Under the pieces are notes generated by a model. That model saw nothing but the letters and a program-made list of their open reading frames with translations, was not told the DNA's origin and did not search any database. The translations under genes were made by a program, and so were the position numbers. This document shows, piece by piece, positions 1 to 7,030 of a stretch of DNA of 64,000 nucleotides (position 1 is its first letter; each line of letters opens with the position of its first letter). The stretch covers positions 6,503,501 through 6,567,500 of the forward strand of contig NZ_CP107913.1 of the NCBI RefSeq assembly GCF_036014115.1, read 5' to 3'. Origin of the DNA: Streptomyces sp. NBC_00448 (GTDB taxonomy: Bacteria; Actinomycetota; Actinomycetes; Streptomycetales; Streptomycetaceae).

Positions 1-2
1 AG

Positions 3-1238
3 CCGGCCGAGGCCGAGGGCGCCGCCCGCCGGATCAAGGACCTGATCGACTCCGGGGTTCGCCCCAGCGAGATCGCCGTGCTCTACCGGATCAACGCCCA
101 GTCCGAGGTGTACGAACAGGCCCTCGCCGACGCCGGGGTGCCCTACCAACTGCGCGGCGCCGAGCGGTTCTTCGAGCGGCCCGAGGTGCGCGAGGCGGGC
201 ATGCTGCTGCGTGGCGCGGCGCGCGCGGCCGCCGACCCGGGCGAGGAGCGGGAGACCATCCCGCAGCAGGTGCGGGCGGTGCTCAGCTCGCGCGGCTGGG
301 CCTCGGAGCCGCCCGCGGGCTCCGGCGCGGTGCGCGACCGCTGGGAGTCGCTGGCGGCGCTGGTGCGGCTGTCGGAGGACTTCACCGCGGCCCGGCCCAC
401 CGCGGAGCTGTCCGACTTCGTCACGGAGCTCGACGAACGGGCCAACGCCCAGCACGCCCCGACGGTGGAGGGCGTCACCCTCGCCTCGCTGCACGCCGCG
501 AAGGGCCTGGAGTGGGACGCGGTGTTCCTCGTCGGCCTGACCGAGGGCACCTTGCCGATCACCCACGCCAAGACCGACGAGCAGATCGAGGAGGAGCGCC
601 GGCTGCTCTACGTCGGGGTGACCCGCGCCCGTCTGCACCTGTCGCTGTCGTGGGCGCTGTCGCGCTCGCCCGGCGGGCGCGGCGGTCGGCGGCCCTCCCG
701 CTTCATGGACGGACTGCGGCCGGGGTCCGCGCCGCGCGGCGCCCGGGGCGGGGCCGGCGGCCAGGGCGGCGCCGAGCGCGGCTCGGGCGGCCGCAGCAGG
801 CGCCGCGGCCCGGTGCTGTGCCGGGTGTGCGGGCGGACCCTGTCCGAAGCCGGCGAGATCAAGCTGATGCGCTGCGAGGACTGCCCCTCCGACCTCGACG
901 AGGCGCTGTACGACCGGTTGCGCGGCTGGCGGATGGAACAGGCCAAGGCGCTCGGCCAGCCCGCCTACTGCGTCTTCACCGACAAGACGCTGCTGGCCAT
1001 CGCCGAGGTCAGGCCGTCCGACGAGCAGGGGCTCTCCGCGATCCCCGGCGTGGGCGCCCGCAAACTCGACAAGTTCGGCGCCGACGTGCTGGCGCTGTGC
1101 ACCGGAGTTCCCCTGGACGAAGCCGACGAAGCCCAGGACAGCGCGGAATACGACGCTCCGGACGAAGTACCGGAAGAGGCCCTTCCGGCCAACTCGCAGG
1201 AGGGCGTGGAATCTTCTTCGGAAGATGCCGAAAAATAG
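3..1238 (+). CDS. uvrD2: ATP-dependent DNA helicase UvrD2, C-terminal part (5' end outside window)
   Basis: The reading frame is already open at base 3, so only the last ~411 residues are present. Superfamily 1 helicase motifs are visible: LHAAKGLEWDAVF (motif V region) and EERRLLYVGVTRAR (motif VI). A four-cysteine knuckle (CRVC ... CEDC) follows, then a C-terminal HRDC domain with the hairpin IPGVGARKLDKFG. A Cys4 knuckle plus HRDC tail is typical of actinobacterial UvrD2, a 3'-5' DNA-unwinding ATPase used in repair. In mycobacteria and streptomycetes uvrD2 lies next to whiB7/wblC, as here. The extreme C-terminus is acidic and low-complexity. The family assignment is secure. The ATPase half (Walker A/B) cannot be checked because it is upstream of the window. 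Confidence 0.93.
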   Translation, partial: PAEAEGAARRIKDLIDSGVRPSEIAVLYRINAQSEVYEQALADAGVPYQLRGAERFFERPEVREAGMLLRGAARAAADPGEERETIPQQVRAVLSSRGWASEPPAGSGAVRDRWESLAALVRLSEDFTAARPTAELSDFVTELDERANAQHAPTVEGVTLASLHAAKGLEWDAVFLVGLTEGTLPITHAKTDEQIEEERRLLYVGVTRARLHLSLSWALSRSPGGRGGRRPSRFMDGLRPGSAPRGARGGAGGQGGAERGSGGRSRRRGPVLCRVCGRTLSEAGEIKLMRCEDCPSDLDEALYDRLRGWRMEQAKALGQPAYCVFTDKTLLAIAEVRPSDEQGLSAIPGVGARKLDKFGADVLALCTGVPLDEADEAQDSAEYDAPDEVPEEALPANSQEGVESSSEDAEK

Positions 1239-1269
1239 TTTGCGCATCCCGCGGGAGTCCTCATAGCCT
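1231..1269 (+). promoter_or_regulatory. possible wblC promoter with AT-rich box
   Basis: An A/T-rich stretch (AAAAATAGT) sits directly upstream of a weak -35-like TTGCGC (1240-1245), with TAGCCT 18 bp further on. WhiB7/WblC is known to activate promoters having an AT-rich box just upstream of the -35, including its own. This is the only such arrangement I see before the wblC leader, and it overlaps the uvrD2 stop codon. It lies about 640 bp before the wblC start, so a promoter nearer to the leader is also possible. Weak inference. Confidence 0.25.
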
Positions 1270-1375
1270 GCGTGAGCACGGTCGAGAACGGGTCTTCCAA
1301 GAGCCGCCAAGACTGTGATGTACTAGGCAAGTCCGGTCCACTGCCCTTACGAGACGCCGAGAGGAGGCGAGCACA

Positions 1376-1759
1376 GTGAGCAGCAACATCACCATCACCA
1401 AAATGACCGATCGTCCGGTCATGGCAGCCGCCTGCTCGCTCGACGTCTCCGTGGTCTCGCTGCATGGCAACCGCCGGTCCCTCACCTCTGCTCTGCTGCC
1501 GGTCCTGCCGGTGCGTGAGCACAGTGAGCGACCGACCGGGGCGCCCGCGGTAGCGGCGGCGAAGGCACAGGCAACCGCCTATGCCTTTACCTCTGCGGCT
1601 GCCGGCGCCGGCGCGACGAGCGCGAAGGCTGCCAAGGGCGGTGCCAATGGTGTCAAGGGCGCCATTGCCGCCGGACTGGTGATCGGACAGCAGCAAAAGA
1701 AGACGCAGCACGGTATGTGGGCCTTCCGCGGGCCTGAACCCTGGAGTGATCCAACCTGA
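1376..1759 (+). CDS. leader open reading frame upstream of wblC (127 codons)
   Basis: GTG start preceded by GAGAGGAGG, 127 codons, ending 152 nt before wblC. I recognise no protein family. The product is Ala-rich in the middle and ends MWAFRGPEPWSDPT. Those last 14 codons can also be read as a separate small ORF from the in-frame ATG at 1715, and they contain the 5' arm of the antiterminator described at 1715-1828. Leaders of whiB7/wblC genes are known to carry a regulatory upstream ORF whose translation decides termination. The sequence does not show whether the regulatory ORF is the 127-codon frame or only its last 14 codons. The good Shine-Dalgarno before GTG favours translation of the long form. 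A role as a free protein is not supported. Confidence 0.5.
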   Translation: MSSNITITKMTDRPVMAAACSLDVSVVSLHGNRRSLTSALLPVLPVREHSERPTGAPAVAAAKAQATAYAFTSAAAGAGATSAKAAKGGANGVKGAIAAGLVIGQQQKKTQHGMWAFRGPEPWSDPT

Positions 1760-1828
1760 CATCGAGTCAGGTCGGCACCCTCAGGGCCGCGGAATCCCAC
1801 ACCGGGAACCGCGGCCCTTCTGTTTTCT
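1715..1828 (+). promoter_or_regulatory. wblC transcription attenuator (antiterminator/terminator switch)
   Basis: Two mutually exclusive RNA structures are visible. The terminator pairs 1784-1792 (GGGCCGCGG) with 1809-1817 (CCGCGGCCC). The antiterminator pairs 1726-1737 (CCGCGGGCCTGA, inside the leader ORF) with 1781-1792 (TCAGGGCCGCGG), giving 11 of 12 base pairs, and so consumes the terminator's 5' arm. A small hairpin CCTGAC/GTCAGG (1755-1771) lies between the arms and includes the leader ORF stop codon. This matches the established model that ribosome-inhibiting antibiotics slow leader translation, free the antiterminator and let transcription reach wblC. The mechanism is inferred from the family; the pairing is seen directly. 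Confidence 0.82.
1784..1828 (+). terminator. Rho-independent terminator in the wblC leader
   Basis: A perfect 9-bp stem GGGCCGCGG/CCGCGGCCC, extended by an inner TCCC/GGGA pairing, is followed by TTCTGTTTTCT. A U-rich tract is uncommon for streptomycete terminators, which supports a regulated attenuator here. It ends 83 nt before the wblC start. Confidence 0.88.
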
Positions 1829-1911
1829 CCACCCGGAGATCGCTGTCTACGCAGACAGACACAACCGAAGACCGGCCCACCGGCCGGACCGACAGACGAG
1901 GAACGAACACC

Positions 1912-2325
1912 GTGCATTCCGCCCCGCACGACACGTCCGGACTTCAGCCCGACCTGACCGGGACGCCCACCGGCGACCTCACCGACCACCCTCCCCTCGG
2001 CACTGCCGTCGGGGACCCCAGCGCAGACCCTCCGGAGAACACCTTGCTGCCCCTCACCGAGCTCGACGACGAGATCGAGCGACTCGGCGTGCCCGTCCCG
2101 TGCCGTACCTACGACCCCGAGGTCTTCTTCGCGGAGTCGCCGGCGGACGTGGAGTACGCCAAGTCCCTCTGCCAGACCTGTCCGGTCCGCGAGGCGTGCC
2201 TCGCCGGCGCCAAGGACCGCCGCGAGCCCTGGGGTGTCTGGGGCGGCGAGCTGTTCATCCAGGGCGTCGTGGTTCCCCGCAAGCGGCCGCGTGGCCGTCC
2301 GCGTAAGAACGCCGTCGCGGCATGA
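1912..2325 (+). CDS. wblC: WhiB-family regulator WblC (WhiB7)
   Basis: 137-residue iron-sulfur transcription factor. The four cluster-binding cysteines are C64 and C87-x2-C90-x5-C96, followed by the turn GVWGG (108-112). A C-terminal AT-hook (RPRGRPRK, about 125-132) separates WblC/WhiB7 from other Wbl proteins. Family knowledge: WblC binds the primary sigma factor and AT-rich sequence near -35 and activates ribosome-protecting and drug-resistance genes when translation is impaired. The GTG start at 1912 has GAGGAAC upstream. Regulation is by the attenuator at 1715-1828 plus likely autoactivation. The next gene overlaps its stop as ATGA, so the two are probably translationally coupled. Position beside uvrD2 is the conserved actinobacterial context. 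Confidence 0.95.
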   Translation: MHSAPHDTSGLQPDLTGTPTGDLTDHPPLGTAVGDPSADPPENTLLPLTELDDEIERLGVPVPCRTYDPEVFFAESPADVEYAKSLCQTCPVREACLAGAKDRREPWGVWGGELFIQGVVVPRKRPRGRPRKNAVAA

Positions 2326-2663
2326 GCACTCGCGCCATGTTCCGCACCCGGCCCGGCACGATCGACCGGCCCTTGACGCATGACCCGAAGCACCGCAACT
2401 CCAAGAATCAGGCGCCGATGACGACTTCCCGCACCGATCAGCTCGCACGCACTCCCGACGCCTTCGCGTCGACCCAGAACAGGAACCTCGAGATGCAACT
2501 CATGCCAGAAGCCCTGGCTCGTGCCCATATGCAACAGCGACTGCGCGAGGCCGAACAGCAACGTAGGTCGCAGCGCCTGCTCACCGCCCGCCGGCTCCAG
2601 CGCCGTGCCGAACGCGCCTCGATGCGCGCCCGGCGCGCGCTGGCCATGGCGGTCATGCAGTAG
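2322..2663 (+). CDS. basic hypothetical protein coupled to wblC
   Basis: 113 residues, start overlapping the wblC stop (ATGA), so expression probably follows wblC. I recognise no named family. The N-terminal half is polar and probably disordered. The C-terminal half is a predicted charged helix very rich in Arg and Gln (residues about 65-113), consistent with a coiled coil or RNA/DNA contact. An internal ATG at 2418 could give a shorter 81-residue form. Coupling to an antibiotic-response regulator suggests a role in the same response, but that is context only. Confidence 0.65.
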   Translation: MSTRAMFRTRPGTIDRPLTHDPKHRNSKNQAPMTTSRTDQLARTPDAFASTQNRNLEMQLMPEALARAHMQQRLREAEQQRRSQRLLTARRLQRRAERASMRARRALAMAVMQ

Positions 2664-2831
2664 CCGGCGCACGCGACAGCCCTGGCGGCGTGACCGGGAT
2701 GCCCTAACGGCACACCGGAAACCTCGAAGCAACGCTGACCACGTACGATCCCGCGGGACCGGTCCGACCAGGACCGGTCCCGCAGTGCGTTATCGCGACA
2801 AAGCCGGCGTCCGCGGAGGTATCGTCACCCA

Positions 2832-3050
2832 GTGGATCAGAAACCCTCTCAGGCCACGACGACGGGCACACCGTCCAGCACACCGCGCACGTCCGGTACG
2901 GCCTGCGGTCGCTGCGGCGCCACCGCCCAGGGCCTTCCGCTGACCTGGACCTGCTCCGTCGAGAACGGGCGCCGCGTCTACTTCTGCGACACCTGCGCCC
3001 GCGAACACCTGCGCAGCATCGAGGGGCGCCTCGACTCCGCCTGGTGGTAG
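2832..3050 (+). CDS. small zinc-ribbon-like protein
   Basis: 72 residues, GTG start. Two CxxC pairs (CGRC at about 25-28 and CDTC at about 52-55) are spaced like a treble-clef or zinc-ribbon knuckle, with an aromatic core between them (LTWTCSVENGRRVYFC) and a C-terminal helix. Small proteins of this kind are common beside wblC in streptomycetes. Function unknown; metal binding is inferred from the cysteines. It is convergent with the next gene, whose stop codon is 1 nt beyond. Confidence 0.6.
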   Translation: MDQKPSQATTTGTPSSTPRTSGTACGRCGATAQGLPLTWTCSVENGRRVYFCDTCAREHLRSIEGRLDSAWW

Positions 3051-3051
3051 C

Positions 3052-4401
3052 TCACGCGGACGCCGCAGTGCCCTCCGGGTCGAACCCCGGCAGCCACTGC
3101 TGCAACTCCGCACGCAGCCGCACCTCGGCGCCGAGCTGGCACAGCACCCCGACCGTGCTCAACGTCACCCGGTGGATCAGCAGATACGACGGCGGCAGGT
3201 TCAACTGCTTGCCCAACTGGTGCGCCGGCGACCGAGGATCGGCGATCCGGGCCGCCTGCGCCCGCATCCACGCCCGGTCGAACCGGAACTCCTCCCGCCC
3301 GGCCGGCTCGATGATCGGCCGCAAATAGTCCAGTACCGCTTCCGCGTCGAGGGTGATCGTCGGCTTGACGAAGCCCTCCGCGCGCAGCATGCGGTACACC
3401 TCCTCCGCGTCGTCGGCCAGCGCCAGCCGCAGCGCGGTGCCGATCGGCAGCGGCAGGCCCTCCGGCAGCCGGTCCACCGTGCCGAAGTCCAGCACCCCCA
3501 GCCGCCAGCCCTCCGCCGGGCCGTCGTCGACGAGCAGGCGGAAGTTGCCCGGGTGCGGATCGGCGTGCAGCAGCCCGGTCCTGGCCGGGCCGGCGAACAG
3601 GAAGTGCGCCAGCAACTGTCCGGCCCGGTCCCGCATCTCCTGGCTCCCGCCCGAGATCACCTCCGACAGCGGCACCCCGTCCATCCACTCGGTGACCAGC
3701 ACCTGGTCCGCTTGGTGCACCACATCCGGCACCTCGACATCGGGGTCCCCGGCGAACTCCTCCGCGTGTGCGTGCTGGGCCGCGGCCTCCAGTTCGTAGT
3801 CCAGCTCCTCCGCGACCCGGGCCCGCAACTCCGCGAGCAGCGGCTTCACGTCCATTCCCGGCACCAGCGGGCCGAACAGCCGTGCCACCCGGCCCAGTTG
3901 CGAGAGGTCGGACAGCAGCGCGTCCCCGGCCCCCGGATACTGGACCTTCACCGCGACCAGGCGGCCGTCACTCCACACCGCCCGGTGCACCTGCCCGATC
4001 GACGCGGCCGCGGCCGGGATGTCCTCGAACGACGTGAACATCGAGCGCCAGTCCTTGCCGAGCTGCTCGGACAGCACCCGGTGCACGGTGCGGGCCGGCA
4101 TCGGCGGAGCGGCCTCCTGGAGCTTGGTGAGCGCCGCGCGGTACGGTCCGGCGACGTCCTCCGGAAGCGCCGACTCGAACACCGACAGGGCCTGCCCGAA
4201 CTTCATCGCGCCGCCCTTCAGCTCCCCGAGCACCTTGAAGAGCTGTTCGGCGGTGCGCTCCTGCAACTCGCTGGCGACCTCGTCGGCCGGCCGGCCGCCC
4301 AGCCGCTTGCCCAGCCCGAGCGTGGCCCGCCCGGCGAAGCCCAGAGGAAGCGCGGCCAGCTTCGCGGTGCGAGTCACCGCCTTGCGCGGAAGATCAGACA
4401 T
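3052..4401 (-). CDS. ABC1/UbiB-family atypical kinase-like protein
   Basis: 449 residues of the ABC1 (AarF/UbiB/COQ8) family. The diagnostic N-terminal motif KxGQ is present as MKFGQALSVFESALP, then VHRAVWSDGRLVAVKVQYPGAGDALLSDL (Ala-loop and catalytic Lys region), LHADPHPGNF (catalytic loop) and VLDFGTVD (metal-binding DFG-like motif). UbiB-type proteins support isoprenoid-quinone biosynthesis as ATPases; in actinobacteria the substrate pathway (probably menaquinone) is not established. Start chosen at 4401 because AGGGGG lies 6 nt upstream; an in-frame ATG at 4413 has no such site. It runs head-to-tail with the ThiF-like gene, 22 nt apart. Confidence 0.88.
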   Translation of the reverse strand: MSDLPRKAVTRTAKLAALPLGFAGRATLGLGKRLGGRPADEVASELQERTAEQLFKVLGELKGGAMKFGQALSVFESALPEDVAGPYRAALTKLQEAAPPMPARTVHRVLSEQLGKDWRSMFTSFEDIPAAAASIGQVHRAVWSDGRLVAVKVQYPGAGDALLSDLSQLGRVARLFGPLVPGMDVKPLLAELRARVAEELDYELEAAAQHAHAEEFAGDPDVEVPDVVHQADQVLVTEWMDGVPLSEVISGGSQEMRDRAGQLLAHFLFAGPARTGLLHADPHPGNFRLLVDDGPAEGWRLGVLDFGTVDRLPEGLPLPIGTALRLALADDAEEVYRMLRAEGFVKPTITLDAEAVLDYLRPIIEPAGREEFRFDRAWMRAQAARIADPRSPAHQLGKQLNLPPSYLLIHRVTLSTVGVLCQLGAEVRLRAELQQWLPGFDPEGTAASA

Positions 4402-4423
4402 GCGCCCCCTCATTTCCCGTCGG

Positions 4424-5956
4424 TCACATGGCCATTGTGCCTCCCTCGGCCGCCGCCCGGCCGTGACGATCTCGACTTATCGCCTGTGGCGAGCGCTCCC
4501 GGGACCCCGTGGCCCCGCCGCCGAGGCCCTCTCCACCCGCGGCAGCGGTCCCGCATGCGCGCCCCGCCGCCGCCCGTGTCCCCGGGCCGGGCCCTGCCCC
4601 GAGCCGTGGCCGGACGCCGGTCCCCGTCCACGCCCCGGCGGGCGTGGCGGGCCCGGCCGCGTGGGCCTCGGCACGGTGGGTTTCCGCAGTGCCGCCCCCG
4701 CTTCCGGCGCTCTGGCTCCCGCCGCCCCCGCTTCCGGCCTCCCGACTTACGGCGCCACCACCTCCGACGCTCGCCGTCGGCGCGTCGGCGGTGATCGCTC
4801 CTCGCGCCCCCGGCGCGCCGACGGTCCGCCGCCGCGCCGCCGCCCCGCACCCGCAGCGGCCGTCCGCAGTCAGCGCCCGCACCCGGGTGGACAAGCGGGA
4901 CAGGGACAGCTCCACCCGGGCGCCCGCGCTCGGCGGCATCCGCCCGTCCAGGTGGGCCAGCACATGCGCCGCCGCCAACCCCGCCACCGCCGTGGCCAGC
5001 GCGATGTCGCAGGCCGGCACCGCGGACGGGCGTCCGGAGCGCAACTGGGCCAGCACCCGGGGCAGGGCCGGATCACGGTCGGTCAGCGCCAGCAGCTGGC
5101 ACTCCCCGCAGCCGCTCCGCCCGGGCAGCACCAGCGGCCCGACCAGGCCGGTGCCCTCCAGCACTCCCGCGTAGAGGTGAGGCACTCCCGAAGCCACCAG
5201 GCGGCGCGCCTGGGCCGCGTCGGGTGCGTAGGCGAGCAGTCCGTCCCGAGGGGCGACCACGGTGAGCGCGCCGCCGCCCGCCGCCCCGGCGCCGCTTTCG
5301 CCGACCGCTCCCGGCGCCCGCGAGGCGCCACCCGGTCCGGCTCGGCCGTGCCCGCGGGTCACCCCGGGCGCGGCGCGGCGGACCGCACCCCTTCCCGCGG
5401 CATCGCGCCGCTCACCCACCTGCTCGGCGGGGAAGCCCGCCGGGCCGATGTCCCACGGCTCGACCCGCCCCACATCGACGACGTCCACCGCCCCCACCCC
5501 TGCGGCCGACAGCACCGACGCCACCGCGGCGCCCACCCGGCCCGCCCCCAGCACCCGCACCCGCGACGCGCGCCGGTGCCGTATCCGCAGCGCGCCCGCG
5601 CCCGGGCCCGGGTGAACCACCGACAGGGCCGCGAGGTCCGGGCGCAGCCGGTCCAGCATGTCCGTGCGGTGCCGCAGCGCCCCGGACAGGTCGGAGTGCG
5701 CCGAGGCGTCGTCCAGCACGCCGCCCTCCGCCAGCAGGCCCAGCAGGTGCCGGACCCGGTCGGGCCCCAGGCCCAGCGCCTCCGCCTCGCGGGCCAGCAC
5801 GTCCGCGCTCCGCGTGCCGTCCAGCAGCGACAGGAAACCGGCCGACGGGCCGTCCACCGGCTCCAGCACCACCGCCCGCTCCGGGTCCACCCCGAACTGC
5901 ACGCACTCCCGGTCCCGCCAGCTCCTGCGCAGCGCGCTCTTCAACATCAACCGCAT
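4424..5956 (-). CDS. ThiF/E1-like adenylyltransferase-family protein
   Basis: 510 residues. An N-terminal ~100-residue domain resembles the leader-binding part of E1-like proteins. A Rossmann nucleotide-binding core follows (SRVRVLGAGRVGAAVASVL), with later segments CGECQLLAL and a conserved PACDIALATAVAGLAAAHVLAHLDG helix. The roughly 140-residue C-terminal tail is Gly/Ala/Ser-rich and probably disordered. ThiF-family proteins adenylate or bind C-termini of sulfur carriers and peptide substrates; no partner peptide gene is adjacent, so the substrate is unknown. The start at 5956 has AGGAGGG upstream; the frame stays open beyond it but without a ribosome site. A degenerate E1 domain without catalytic activity cannot be excluded. 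Confidence 0.78.
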   Translation of the reverse strand: MRLMLKSALRRSWRDRECVQFGVDPERAVVLEPVDGPSAGFLSLLDGTRSADVLAREAEALGLGPDRVRHLLGLLAEGGVLDDASAHSDLSGALRHRTDMLDRLRPDLAALSVVHPGPGAGALRIRHRRASRVRVLGAGRVGAAVASVLSAAGVGAVDVVDVGRVEPWDIGPAGFPAEQVGERRDAAGRGAVRRAAPGVTRGHGRAGPGGASRAPGAVGESGAGAAGGGALTVVAPRDGLLAYAPDAAQARRLVASGVPHLYAGVLEGTGLVGPLVLPGRSGCGECQLLALTDRDPALPRVLAQLRSGRPSAVPACDIALATAVAGLAAAHVLAHLDGRMPPSAGARVELSLSRLSTRVRALTADGRCGCGAAARRRTVGAPGARGAITADAPTASVGGGGAVSREAGSGGGGSQSAGSGGGTAETHRAEAHAAGPATPAGAWTGTGVRPRLGAGPGPGTRAAAGRACGTAAAGGEGLGGGATGSRERSPQAISRDRHGRAAAEGGTMAM

Positions 5957-6116
5957 GGCTCGGCCCTCCTCGCCTGCCGGGCGCGTCCGAGCACACCCCG
6001 GGCGCGCCACCGCGCCCGCGCCAAAGCCCACTCGGACATACCGCCACCGAATCGCCCAATCACTCTCAGTGACCGATATCTCCACCATGCCCGAAAAGCT
6101 CACCGGGCCGGAGAAG

Positions 6117-6125
6117 TTATCCACA
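6117..6125 (+). promoter_or_regulatory. isolated DnaA-box-like sequence
   Basis: TTATCCACA, an exact match to the classical DnaA box, in the 274-bp divergent intergenic region between the ThiF-like gene and the metallopeptidase. Only one copy is seen, so it is not an origin. It may titrate DnaA, regulate a neighbour or be chance; the usual streptomycete form is TTGTCCACA. Confidence 0.35.
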
Positions 6126-6230
6126 GGCTGTGAGGGATAGTCGTTCAAGATGCGTACAAAGCGAGGTGATTCCCGCGGCAACCGGCCCGGGGGCGGGACT
6201 TCCCCCACGTACAGCGGGTAACGTCGAGAT

Positions 6231-6842
6231 GTGTCCGCCGATCCTGCCCATGACATCGCAGACCAGCCCGCCCGCGGCACCCGGGCGGGCGAGCCGGGCG
6301 GAGCGGGTGGCCCAGGCATGACGGGTCCGGTCGAGGTACGCCGCAGTGCCCGTCGCCGCCGTACGGTGTCCGCCTATCGGGACGGCGACCGTACGATCGT
6401 TCTCCTGCCGGCTCGGATGTCCGCGGCCGAGGAGCAGCGCTGGGTGACGGTGATGCTGGAGAAGCTCGCCGCTCAGGAGAGCCGCCGGATGCCCGGTGAC
6501 GACGAACTGGCCGCCCGCGCCGAGCGTCTTTCCGAGCAGTATCTGAACGCCCGGGCCGTACCCGACACCGTACGCTGGGTCACCAACCAGAACTCCCGGT
6601 GGGGGTCGTGCACCCCGGCCGAAGGCAGCATCCGGCTGTCCCACCGCCTTCAGGGCATGCCCGAGTACGTCATCGACTACGTGCTGCTGCACGAACTCGC
6701 GCATCTGCTGGTGCCAGGTCACGGCCCGCAGTTCTGGAAGCTGCTGGAGAGCTACCCGCGCACCGAGCGCGCCCGCGGGTTCCTGGAAGGCGTCGTCGCC
6801 GTCGACCGCCTGCCGCACGCGCCCGCTCCGCGCGAGGACTGA
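6231..6842 (+). CDS. YgjP/DUF45-type M48-like metallopeptidase
   Basis: 203 residues. The zinc motif HELAH lies in VLLHELAHLLVPGHGPQFW, and the conserved NQNSRWGSCTPAEGSIRLSHRL precedes it, both hallmarks of the YgjP/DUF45 (WLM-related) metallopeptidases. No signal peptide, so probably cytoplasmic. Substrates are unknown for the bacterial family. A GTG at 6231 gives the length I expect for streptomycete homologues; an alternative ATG at 6318 would remove 29 poorly conserved residues. Neither has a strong Shine-Dalgarno. Divergent from the ThiF-like gene. Confidence 0.85.
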   Translation: MSADPAHDIADQPARGTRAGEPGGAGGPGMTGPVEVRRSARRRRTVSAYRDGDRTIVLLPARMSAAEEQRWVTVMLEKLAAQESRRMPGDDELAARAERLSEQYLNARAVPDTVRWVTNQNSRWGSCTPAEGSIRLSHRLQGMPEYVIDYVLLHELAHLLVPGHGPQFWKLLESYPRTERARGFLEGVVAVDRLPHAPAPRED

Positions 6843-7030
6843 CCGGCCCCGGCCCCAAGGCCGCGCGCACCCCGTCACCCCGTCGGGACAAGCCCGGCGC
6901 CTTACCGGTACAAGCTGGTGATGGCCGGTTCCGATGCGAGCCGTTAGCCTGACGCAACGCACAAGGACGACGGGCGCGTACGAAGCGGCGCGACGAGCCG
7001 GACGACAAGCGGAATGGGGGAAGGTCGCGC

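Noticed and set aside
4019..6133. Long open frame of about 700 codons on the plus strand opposite the ThiF-like and ABC1 genes
   Set aside because: Composition is Arg/Pro/Ala-rich with no motif; it is the antisense shadow of two well-supported minus-strand genes.
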